In this document: in pieces, positions 57,404-64,000 of the stretch | How positions within the stretch are numbered: position 1 is the stretch's first letter | Layout: each line of letters starts with the position of its first letter | DNA from: DASQYE01 sp036389675 | GTDB lineage: Bacteria > Acidobacteriota > Blastocatellia > Pyrinomonadales > Pyrinomonadaceae | NCBI GenBank assembly: GCA_036389675.1 | Contig: DASVWI010000019.1 | Coordinates: 310,001 to 374,000 of the forward strand | Direction: 5' to 3' | Length of the DNA stretch: 64,000 nt | Made by a program: the position numbers and the translations under genes | The notes under the pieces: model-generated | Database searches by the model: none | What the model was told of the DNA's origin: nothing | Seen by the model: only the letters and a program-made list of their open reading frames with translations

Positions 57404-59287
57404 TTAACCGATTGAGAGCGCGCGAGTCGAGGCGCTCACGCTCTGCAACTGTACGAGTCCAGCGGGCGTCGAGCCGAGCCACGTCGTCGGGCAGACGCCG
57501 CAGCGCGTGCATTCGCTGACGGACGGGCACGGCGCTGTCGAGCGTGCGACATGTGCCCTCTCGTGCTCCCGCTGCATAAAGTCGCGCGAGAGGCCCGCGT
57601 CGATAATCTCCCACGGCAGGAATTCGTCGTAGGCTCGCTCGCGGCTCGTATAGAAGGCCGGGTCAACGCCCGTCTCTCTCAAGGCCGCGTGGAAGTCGCC
57701 GCCCGTGCGAGCCATCGCGTCGATCACGCGCGCCGTTCGACGGTCGCCGCTCGAAAAGAACGACTGCTCGTGAGCGATGCGCGCCGACATGGCCCGCACC
57801 TCGACGTTGGGAATGCGCGATAGATTCTTTGAGGCCCATTTCAGGCGGCGCTTCAGCTCGCGCTCGTCGCAGATGGCGTCCCACTGCAAAGGGGTGTTCG
57901 GCTTGGGCACGAAACCGTTGAGCGAGGGGATAATCTTGCCCGCGCGCCCGAAACGCTTGCCCGCTTCGAGCATCCTGTCCTTGATGCGCTCGACGAGCAC
58001 GATCATCTCTGCGAGGTCTTCGTCCGTTTCCGTCGGCAAGCCCACCATCAGGTAGAGCTTGACGGTCAGCATCCCTCGATCAAAGACCGCGCCGCAGATG
58101 TCAACGATCTCGTCGTTGGTCAGGTTCTTGTTGATGACTTTACGCAGGCGGTCTGAGCCAGTCTCGGGCGCGACCGCTATCTGCTGGTCGCGCGACTCGA
58201 CGAGCGCATCCAGCAGCTCATCCGAAATCTGGTCAAGCCTGAGTGAAGAGACGGAGATGCGGTACTGCATCTCTCTTAACCCGCTGAGAATCTCGCTGAT
58301 CTCCGGATGATCGCAGACGGCTGTTGAGACCAGCCCGATCTTATCGGTTTTGGCGCGCCACTCGCTCGCCTTCGCCAGAATGTCGCGCGCAGGCACGACG
58401 CGCGGCGGCCAGTAGTTGAACCCGGCCCAGCAGAAACGGCAGCCCTGCGAGCATCCGCGCGAAATCTCTATCAGAAAACGCTCGCCCATCTCCGCTTCGG
58501 GAGCCCAGATGCTTGTCGACGGCGCGAAGACTTCCAGATTCCTCAACTGCTCTGCCACTTCCGTGTCGCCCCGACGCATCGCCCGGCGCAGGCTTCCCTC
58601 TTTCGGATTCTCTGCCGAGACGGCGCGCCCCACGCGCGCTGGCACTCCCGCTTCCTTAGGCGTGTAACCCTCTATGGTCCCGTCCGCGTTGTAGGCCACG
58701 TCATAAAGCGACGGCACGTAGAAGCCGCGCCCGACGCGTGCGAGCGCGAGCAGAATCTCTTCCTTCGATTCGTGCTCGAAGATAACGTCGACGAGCTTTG
58801 GGCCGAGGATTTCGCCTTCGCCGACGGCCACCACGTCCGTGAAATCTGCAATCGGCTCGGGGTTGAGAAACGAGGCCGCGCCGCCCATCACGACCAGAGG
58901 GTCGTGGCGCGTGCGATCCCGTGCCCAAACTGGCACGCCGCTCAGGCGCAGCATTTGGGCCATGTGCAGGTAATCGGTCTCGAACGAGATGGAGAAGGCT
59001 AAGAGATCGAAATCGCGCACGGGCGTCTGAGATTCCAAAGAGAGGAGCGGTGTGCCGGTCTTCTCATACTCGCGCAACTCTCGCTCCTCAGGCAAAAAGA
59101 CGCGCTCGCAGGAGACCTCCGGAATCTTATTAAAGAGCTCGTACATCGCGTGCAAACCCAGATTCGCCATCCCGACGGCGTACACGTTCGGGTAGCACAG
59201 CGCGATGCGAAGCTCCGCCCCACGCTTGAGCGTCCAGCCCTCTTCCGAGGCGAGCTTCTCTCTATAATTTTCGACAATTCGTTTCAT
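57404..59287 (-). CDS. B12-binding-type radical SAM protein
   Basis: A 627-residue radical SAM enzyme of the TIGR03960 group. N-terminal half: a cobalamin-binding-like Rossmann domain (RIALCYPNVYAVGMANLGLH; LLAFSISFETDYLHMAQMLR; VVAVGEGEILGPKLVD), about 25-200. Radical SAM cluster: C279-x3-C283-x2-C286 in ISRGCSQGCRFCWAG. Core continues to about 520 (AVAPETGSDRLRKVINK; LMVGLPTETDEDL). The C-terminal segment has CPSVSECTRCGVC, which may hold an additional metal cluster. The reaction is not known from sequence. It lies directly downstream of rpoD, separated by a 92-base gap containing a weak heptad palindrome. Confidence 0.88.
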   Translation of the reverse strand: MKRIVENYREKLASEEGWTLKRGAELRIALCYPNVYAVGMANLGLHAMYELFNKIPEVSCERVFLPEERELREYEKTGTPLLSLESQTPVRDFDLLAFSISFETDYLHMAQMLRLSGVPVWARDRTRHDPLVVMGGAASFLNPEPIADFTDVVAVGEGEILGPKLVDVIFEHESKEEILLALARVGRGFYVPSLYDVAYNADGTIEGYTPKEAGVPARVGRAVSAENPKEGSLRRAMRRGDTEVAEQLRNLEVFAPSTSIWAPEAEMGERFLIEISRGCSQGCRFCWAGFNYWPPRVVPARDILAKASEWRAKTDKIGLVSTAVCDHPEISEILSGLREMQYRISVSSLRLDQISDELLDALVESRDQQIAVAPETGSDRLRKVINKNLTNDEIVDICGAVFDRGMLTVKLYLMVGLPTETDEDLAEMIVLVERIKDRMLEAGKRFGRAGKIIPSLNGFVPKPNTPLQWDAICDERELKRRLKWASKNLSRIPNVEVRAMSARIAHEQSFFSSGDRRTARVIDAMARTGGDFHAALRETGVDPAFYTSRERAYDEFLPWEIIDAGLSRDFMQREHERAHVARSTAPCPSVSECTRCGVCPTTWLGSTPAGLVQLQSVSASTRALSIG

Positions 59288-59310
59288 AAAGCGGAGATAG
59301 AGGCAAAGAT

Positions 59311-59376
59311 GTTTGATGCCGTGTGACGGATATCAGTTGTCGCTTCTGACACCCAACATCCGGCATCTTACATCTA
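59311..59376. repeat. Weak heptad-type palindrome between rpoD and the radical SAM gene
   Basis: GATGCCG (59316-59322) pairs with CGGCATC (59362-59368), and the right side runs ACATCCG, GCATCTT, ACATCTA in 7-base steps. It is more degenerate than the other elements and may be a decayed copy. Confidence 0.45.
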
Positions 59377-59379
59377 TTT

Positions 59380-61116
59380 TCACCTTTGTGCGCTCTCCAG
59401 GAAGGCTTTCAATTTTCTTGAGCGCGAGGGATGACGCAGTTTTCTGAGCGCCTTGGCTTCGATTTGACGTATGCGCTCGCGCGTCACGGCGAAATGCTGG
59501 CCGACCTCTTCGAGCGTGTGTTCCGAGCCAGATGTGCCCAGACCGAACCGCATCTTGATGACCTTCTCTTCGCGCGGCGTCAGCGTCGCCAGCACTTCAT
59601 CCGTTATCTCGCGCAGGTTAGAGGCGACGACCGCGTCCGCGGGGTTCAGAATGGACTTGTCTTCGATAAAGTCGCCCAAGTGCGAATCGTCCTCTTCGCC
59701 GATGGGCGTTTCCAGCGAGATGGGCTCCTGCGCGATCTTCAAGACCTTGCGTACCTTCGAGACGGGAATGTCCATCTTCCGCGCTATCTCTTCACTCGTC
59801 GGCTCGCGTCCCAACTCCTGCACCAGAGAGCGGCTTGTCCTAATCAGCTTGTTAATCGTCTCGATCATGTGGACGGGGATGCGAATCGTCCTCGCCTGAT
59901 CTGCTATCGCCCTTGTGATCGCCTGACGAATCCACCACGTCGCGTAGGTCGAGAACTTGTAGCCGCGCCGCCACTCGAACTTGTCCACGGCCTTCATCAA
60001 CCCGATGTTGCCTTCCTGAATCAGATCGAGGAATTGCAGGCCGCGGTTGGTGTACTTTTTGGCGATGGAGACCACCAGGCGCAGGTTGGCTTCGACCAGT
60101 TCGCGCTTGGCCTGACCGGTCTGCTGCTCGCCGATGATGATCGCCTGAAACGAGCGTTTGATCTCGACGGGCGCGATATTATATTCGGCCTCGATCTGTT
60201 GGAGCTTCTTCCTCGCCGCCCCGAGACGCCGCTTATATTCCTTCTCGTCCTCCGGCTTGATTCGCTTCCTGTTAAGCTTCTCGGTAAGGCTCTCTATCTC
60301 GCGCTCCGCCGCGCGAATCTCCTTCTGCACGCCGCGAATCGAGTTGATGAGACGCTGCCGCGCGCGCTCCGTCAGGTTGAGGCGTCCGATCTCCTGTGCT
60401 ATCTCAAGGCGCATGCGCGCGACCTTGCGCTTGAACCGCAGCAGCTTCCTGCTCTTTTTACCGCGCAGCATCTTCTGCTCGGCGCGCAGCCTTTCCCACT
60501 CCTTGAGTCCGGTGCGAAAAATCCTGCGTATGTTCTGAATGCCCTCGATGGTCCACTTCAGATACTCGTCGGCCTTATCCTCGTCGCCCGTCAGCTCGGC
60601 CTGCTCCGAGAAAGTCACTATGTCGCGGATGTTGAGGGTGTTCGCTTCCAGCTCGTCGCCCATGCGTAGCAGCTCTTCGACGGCGATGGGCGAGCGGGCG
60701 ATTGCTTTGCGCGTCTTGATCTGGCCGCGCTCGATGCGCTTGGCGATACTGACCTCGCCTTCGCGCGTCAAAAGCGGCACGACTCCCATCTCGCGCAGAT
60801 AGAGGCGGACAGGGTCGTTGGTTTTATCGAGCGTGCCGGCGGACAAATCCAGCTCGATGTCTTCGTCAATCGAATCGTCTTCGTCTTCATCGTCGGTGGC
60901 GATGGCCGCCGCCTGCTCTATGAGTCGCTCGTCGGAATCGGCGACCGCGATGTTAGAGCCTTCGAGCTTCTGTAGCACGTCCTCTATGTCGTCGGGCGAA
61001 ACGACAGTCTCAGGCAGCTCGCGGTTGAGATCGTCGAAGGTCAGATACTTCTTATCACCGCCGAGCTCCAGCAGCCGCTGCATTACGTCGTCGCGATCTT
61101 TTTCTTCGATGCTCAA
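59380..61116 (-). CDS. rpoD: RNA polymerase primary sigma factor
   Basis: A 578-residue housekeeping sigma-70. Region 1.1 lies at about 8-55 (RLLELGGDKKYLTFDDLNREL), an acidic linker near 65-90, region 1.2 at DPVRLYLREMGVVPLLTREGE, a non-conserved insert of long charged helices (about 170-300), region 2 with LRLVVSIAKKYTNRGLQFLDL and FEWRRGYKFSTYATWWIRQA, region 3 from about 405, and region 4 with the helix-turn-helix LEEVGQHFAVTRERIRQIEA. It recognises -10/-35 promoters such as those in this window. The TTG at 61116 is chosen; a TTG at 61128 and an ATG at 61083 are alternatives. Located after dnaG, as in many genomes. Confidence 0.95.
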   Translation of the reverse strand: MSIEEKDRDDVMQRLLELGGDKKYLTFDDLNRELPETVVSPDDIEDVLQKLEGSNIAVADSDERLIEQAAAIATDDEDEDDSIDEDIELDLSAGTLDKTNDPVRLYLREMGVVPLLTREGEVSIAKRIERGQIKTRKAIARSPIAVEELLRMGDELEANTLNIRDIVTFSEQAELTGDEDKADEYLKWTIEGIQNIRRIFRTGLKEWERLRAEQKMLRGKKSRKLLRFKRKVARMRLEIAQEIGRLNLTERARQRLINSIRGVQKEIRAAEREIESLTEKLNRKRIKPEDEKEYKRRLGAARKKLQQIEAEYNIAPVEIKRSFQAIIIGEQQTGQAKRELVEANLRLVVSIAKKYTNRGLQFLDLIQEGNIGLMKAVDKFEWRRGYKFSTYATWWIRQAITRAIADQARTIRIPVHMIETINKLIRTSRSLVQELGREPTSEEIARKMDIPVSKVRKVLKIAQEPISLETPIGEEDDSHLGDFIEDKSILNPADAVVASNLREITDEVLATLTPREEKVIKMRFGLGTSGSEHTLEEVGQHFAVTRERIRQIEAKALRKLRHPSRSRKLKAFLESAQR

Positions 61117-61132
61117 TATCCACCCCAAAGAA

Positions 61133-61232
61133 TTTTAGATTTTGGATTAACGCTTCGTCCGTCTTGATTTTTGGATTAGAGCTTTCAAGCTCCTTTTGCT
61201 CGCCAATCCAAAATCTAAAATCTAAAATCCAG
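61133..61232. repeat. Heptad palindrome (TTTTGGA/AATCCAA family) supplying the dnaG stop
   Basis: The left arm is TTTTAGA, TTTTGGA, TT (61133-61148). The right arm is AATCCAA, AATCTAA, AATCTAA, AATCCAG (61205-61232). An inner GAGCTT/AAGCTC hairpin lies near 61180. The stop codon of dnaG (61222-61224 on the minus strand) is within the right arm, and the left end lies 16 bases from the predicted rpoD start. Confidence 0.82.
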
Positions 61233-63063
61233 CATGGCCTGCTGTTTCGGCGCGAGGTAAAAGCGCGCTCCTGCGACGTGATAATTCAAGGTGTTCCAAA
61301 GCGAGCCGGTCGCGCCGCTCCGCATCGCCCTCGCGTTCGGCAGCAGCAATCTCCATGCCCAGCTCGCCGATCCGGCGATCCACGGCCATCAGGCGCAGGG
61401 CCATGAGACAGCTTTCGGCGATCATGAGTGTGTCGTCTAAGGCTTCGCCGTCGGCGCGTTGCGGCTCGTTCATCAAAAAGAGCGGCACGAGGTCTGCGGC
61501 CACGGGGTCGTCCGCCGTCTTCTCGCTCAAGGAGCCGAAATCAACGCTGCGGCCTTCCTCGTCCAGTTCCATGCACGCGCGAAAGATGGCGGCGGTCGGA
61601 AGCTCTTCGTAGTCGCCGGCTTCCATGCGCGGCAGGATGGAGCGCCGCAAATCCTCATCGGTCAGAAGCAGTTCGAGCAGCTTCTGTTCGGCGACGGTCG
61701 GCTGCGCGTTTGCCGCCCGCACGACGCGTTGCCTGACCGTGGACGTGTCGGCGCTGGCGTTTGCCCTGAGGGTCTGCCACAGCTCTTTACGCAGCGTCGC
61801 CTCTTCAATGCGCAGAGTATCCATCACGATGTCAAAGTACTCGCGCTTCTGTATCGGGTTGCGGACGGCACGGACGTACGGGAGGACTTCTTCGACCGCC
61901 GCGGCCTTCTCTGCGGGACGATGAAGATTCCGATCCCGTACTGCCTGATTGAGCGCAAATTGTATGTGGGGGAGTGCCTTGCCTCGCAGCTCTTGATACG
62001 CCTCAACGCCGTTACGCCTGATGTATTCGTCCGGGTCGGCATTGTCCGGCAGAACCAGCACCTTGACTTCAAAGTCTTCCGCGAGAAGCGTCTCGGTGGC
62101 ACGCCCCGCAGCCTGCACGCCTGCCCTGTCACCATCATAGTTGATGACTACTTTGCGCGCAAACCTCCCTAAGAGCTTCGCCTGCTCGGGCGTCAGCGCA
62201 GTGCCGAGGCTCGCCACCACGTTACGCACGCCCGCCTGATAAGGGATGATCAAATCAAGATAACCCTCGACTAAGATGACGAACTTACGCCTGCGTATCT
62301 CATCGCGCGACAGGTTCAAGCCGTAGAGATGCCGGCCCTTCGTATAGGCGGCTGTCTCGGGCGAGTTCAAGTATTTCGGCTCGCCCTCAGGCGACAGAGT
62401 TCTGCCGCCGAAAGCGACGGCGCGGCCCTGAGCATCGAGGACGGGAAAGATCAAGCGCCCGCGAAAGCGATCATAAAATCCGCCAGCATCCTTTTTAACC
62501 ACCAGACCGCTGCGCTCTATCTGCGCGAGCGTGGCCCCGCGCTCCTTCAAGTGCGAGGAAAGCGCGTCCCAACGATCAGGCGCGTAGCCCAGACGAAAAG
62601 CCCTGCTCGTTTCATCCGTTATCTCCCGACCCTCCAGATACGCGCGCGCGGCACGCGCCTCAGCATTCCCCTGCTCAAGCTGCGACTCCCACCACTCAAG
62701 CGCCCACGAATTCATCTCTATAATCTCGTCCGCGTCGCGCCGCCGCGCCTCGAACCGCTTGTCCTCTTCCATCACGGGCAGCGGCACGTGCGCCTTCTCC
62801 GCCACGATTCTGATCGCTTCGGGAAACGTCACGCGCTCGATCTCCATCACGAAATTAAAGACGCTTCCTCCCTTGCCACACCCGAAACAGTAGAAGATAT
62901 CCTTCGCCGGATTAACGGAAAACGACGGCGTCTTCTCCTGATGAAACGGGCAGCAGGCCATCCAGTTTGTGCCCTTCTTCTTCAGAGAGACGTAGTCCTG
63001 TATGACGCGCACGATGTCGGCCTGACGCCTCAGATCATCAATGAATGTTTGCGGGAATCTCAT
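61222..63063 (-). CDS. dnaG: DNA primase
   Basis: A 613-residue primase that makes RNA primers at the replication fork. N-terminal CHC2 zinc finger: C38, H41, C59 and C62 in ACCPFHQEKTPSFS ... IFYCFGCGKGG. The catalytic Toprim core contains FVILVEGYLDLIIPYQAG near 256 and VVINYDGDRAGVQAA near 306. The C-terminal helicase-binding domain is present (KLLELLLTDEDLRRSIL; CLMALRLMAVDRRIG). Length is normal. The last codons, including the stop, are from a heptad palindrome, giving a short GHAGF end. It lies between mutS2 and rpoD. Confidence 0.96.
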   Translation of the reverse strand: MRFPQTFIDDLRRQADIVRVIQDYVSLKKKGTNWMACCPFHQEKTPSFSVNPAKDIFYCFGCGKGGSVFNFVMEIERVTFPEAIRIVAEKAHVPLPVMEEDKRFEARRRDADEIIEMNSWALEWWESQLEQGNAEARAARAYLEGREITDETSRAFRLGYAPDRWDALSSHLKERGATLAQIERSGLVVKKDAGGFYDRFRGRLIFPVLDAQGRAVAFGGRTLSPEGEPKYLNSPETAAYTKGRHLYGLNLSRDEIRRRKFVILVEGYLDLIIPYQAGVRNVVASLGTALTPEQAKLLGRFARKVVINYDGDRAGVQAAGRATETLLAEDFEVKVLVLPDNADPDEYIRRNGVEAYQELRGKALPHIQFALNQAVRDRNLHRPAEKAAAVEEVLPYVRAVRNPIQKREYFDIVMDTLRIEEATLRKELWQTLRANASADTSTVRQRVVRAANAQPTVAEQKLLELLLTDEDLRRSILPRMEAGDYEELPTAAIFRACMELDEEGRSVDFGSLSEKTADDPVAADLVPLFLMNEPQRADGEALDDTLMIAESCLMALRLMAVDRRIGELGMEIAAAEREGDAERRDRLALEHLELSRRRSALLPRAETAGHAGF

Positions 63064-63117
63064 CGGTCAATAGGGGGCTACGCGCCCCTCGCTTTCCCCT
63101 TTGCAGGAAGAGCGCGG

Positions 63118-64000
63118 TTATTGTCTCAGTTCCACGAGGGTCGCGCCTGCGCCGCCCTGATCGGGCGGGGCTTGCATGAAGCGTTCGACGTGCGGGTGAT
63201 TGTTAAGGAGTTTGGCGATGGCGCGACGCAGCGCACCCGTGCCGTGGCCGTGTATGATTCGCACCTGGCCGAGGCTGCTCAGGAACGCTTCATCGAGAAA
63301 CTTGTCCGTCTCCTCTACGGCCTCATCCGTCGTGCGCCCGATAAGGTTAAGCTCACTGCGAGCTGCGCCTTCCTGCGCGCTCAAGCGAACCTCCGTGCCG
63401 GTCGATACGCGCAGGCGCGCGCCGCGTCCGGTCTCAGGCGCGGGCTCACTGGCCGTGATCAGCTCAAGGTTCGAGACCTTTTCCCTGAAGCGCAAAGACT
63501 TGACGCGAACCTCCGCGTCCTCTCCGTTGAGCTTGTCCACCACGCCCACCGAGCCGAAGGAGAGAAGGCGGACACTGTCGCCGACTTTGATCCTGCGAGA
63601 CGAAGCGGCAGGCGTCTTCTGCTCCACATTCTCGTCAGGCGTTGCATCCAGGTCTATGACTTGTCCATCACGCACGACGCGGACGGGGCGGGTACGCGCA
63701 GGAGGCCCGGTCGCGGAAGCTGAGGCGGCGCGAGCCGTGCTTTTGGCTTCGCGCCTGAGCGCGGCGGCGCGCCGCTGCGCCTCGCGCTCCGTCCGCGCTC
63801 GCTCCGCACGGTCTTCGATTCCCGAGACGAGCTCGCGCGAGCGCTTCTCGAACTCTTCGATGGAGGTTAAAAGCTCGCGCTCGAATGCGGCCTCACGCTC
63901 GCGCTCGCGCCGCGCTGCTTCCACATCGAGCGAAGCATACTTTTCGGCAACCGCCGAGCGTTCTTCTTCCAAGGCCCGGCGCAAGGCTTCGGCCTCTTCC
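63118..64000 (-). CDS. mutS2: Endonuclease MutS2, C-terminal part (runs off window)
   Basis: The last 294 codons of MutS2. Visible: a long Glu/Arg-rich coiled coil (REREREAAFERELL), a KOW-like strand segment (IKVGDSVRLLSFGSVGVVDKL) and the C-terminal Smr nuclease domain with SELNLIGRTTDEAVEETDKFL and VRIIHGHGTGALRRAIAKLL (HGxGTG motif). MutS2 acts on recombination intermediates or rescues collided ribosomes; the Smr domain is the nuclease. The start lies beyond position 64000; apparent start codons in the window are internal. dnaG follows after 54 bases. Confidence 0.92.
   Translation of the reverse strand, partial: EEAEALRRALEEERSAVAEKYASLDVEAARREREREAAFERELLTSIEEFEKRSRELVSGIEDRAERARTEREAQRRAAALRREAKSTARAASASATGPPARTRPVRVVRDGQVIDLDATPDENVEQKTPAASSRRIKVGDSVRLLSFGSVGVVDKLNGEDAEVRVKSLRFREKVSNLELITASEPAPETGRGARLRVSTGTEVRLSAQEGAARSELNLIGRTTDEAVEETDKFLDEAFLSSLGQVRIIHGHGTGALRRAIAKLLNNHPHVERFMQAPPDQGGAGATLVELRQ

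Overview
The window looks like part of a bacterial chromosome with high GC content and very dense genes on both strands, most likely from an Acidobacteriota member of the Blastocatellia/Pyrinomonadaceae type. That placement is inference from gene content: a VWFA-related secreted protein, a DUF4388 (PATAN-type) protein, CarD, TPR/PEGA proteins, many secreted or lipoprotein genes with Asn/Ser/Thr-rich linkers, and a two-membrane envelope (porin, outer-membrane barrel, TonB-type C-termini). I see no rRNA, tRNA, CRISPR array, insertion sequence or phage gene. The first gene (lytic transglycosylase) and the last gene (mutS2) run off the window.

Layout. 0-4.7 kb: lytic transglycosylase fragment, FmdB-type zinc ribbon, VWFA protein, small membrane protein, class I aminotransferase, secreted protein. 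4.8-9.6 kb: an envelope O-acyl-transfer locus, SGNH - MBOAT - SGNH. 9.6-16.7 kb: secreted protein, PEGA/TPR protein, Slt70-like transglycosylase, GAF-domain protein, single-domain response regulator and an unknown 96-aa protein. 16.7-24.4 kb: amidohydrolase, dienelactone hydrolase, PfkB kinase, uvrC, outer-membrane barrel, DUF2231. 24.4-28.6 kb: unknown secreted and lipoproteins, including a cysteine-rich one and an ARPP-1 family protein. 28.8-32.8 kb: thymidine kinase, DUF84 NTPase, an isopropylmalate-synthase-like enzyme, M20 peptidase. 32.8-45.8 kb, all on the minus strand: DUF4388-TonB-like protein, TonB-family protein, PBP4, glycosyltransferase 9, gpmI, zinc-ribbon protein, eno, CorC-like protein, CarD, porin. 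46.3-57.3 kb, all plus: FHA-GAF adenylate cyclase, site-2 protease, cation efflux protein, the c-di-AMP/cell-wall module cdaA-cdaR-glmM, a predicted small RNA, M3-like peptidase, aroB, small membrane protein. 57.4-64 kb, minus: mutS2 - dnaG - rpoD - B12-binding radical SAM protein, an arrangement related to the macromolecular synthesis operon.

The most unusual layer is between the genes. At least a dozen gaps carry inverted repeats whose arms are built from 7-base units (GTGACGA/TCGTCAC, TTTTGGA/TCCAAAA, GGATGAA/TTCATCC and variants) around unrelated central sequences. Several touch genes directly: they supply the stop codons of dnaG, the site-2 protease and the aminotransferase, form most of the predicted 5' leader of the response regulator, and end two bases before the start codon of cdaA, leaving it without a Shine-Dalgarno sequence. 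A separate 32-bp perfect inverted repeat at 57.3 kb resembles a REP/BIME element. Upstream of the M3-like peptidase there is a complete small-RNA cassette: promoter, two hairpins, and a strong intrinsic terminator.
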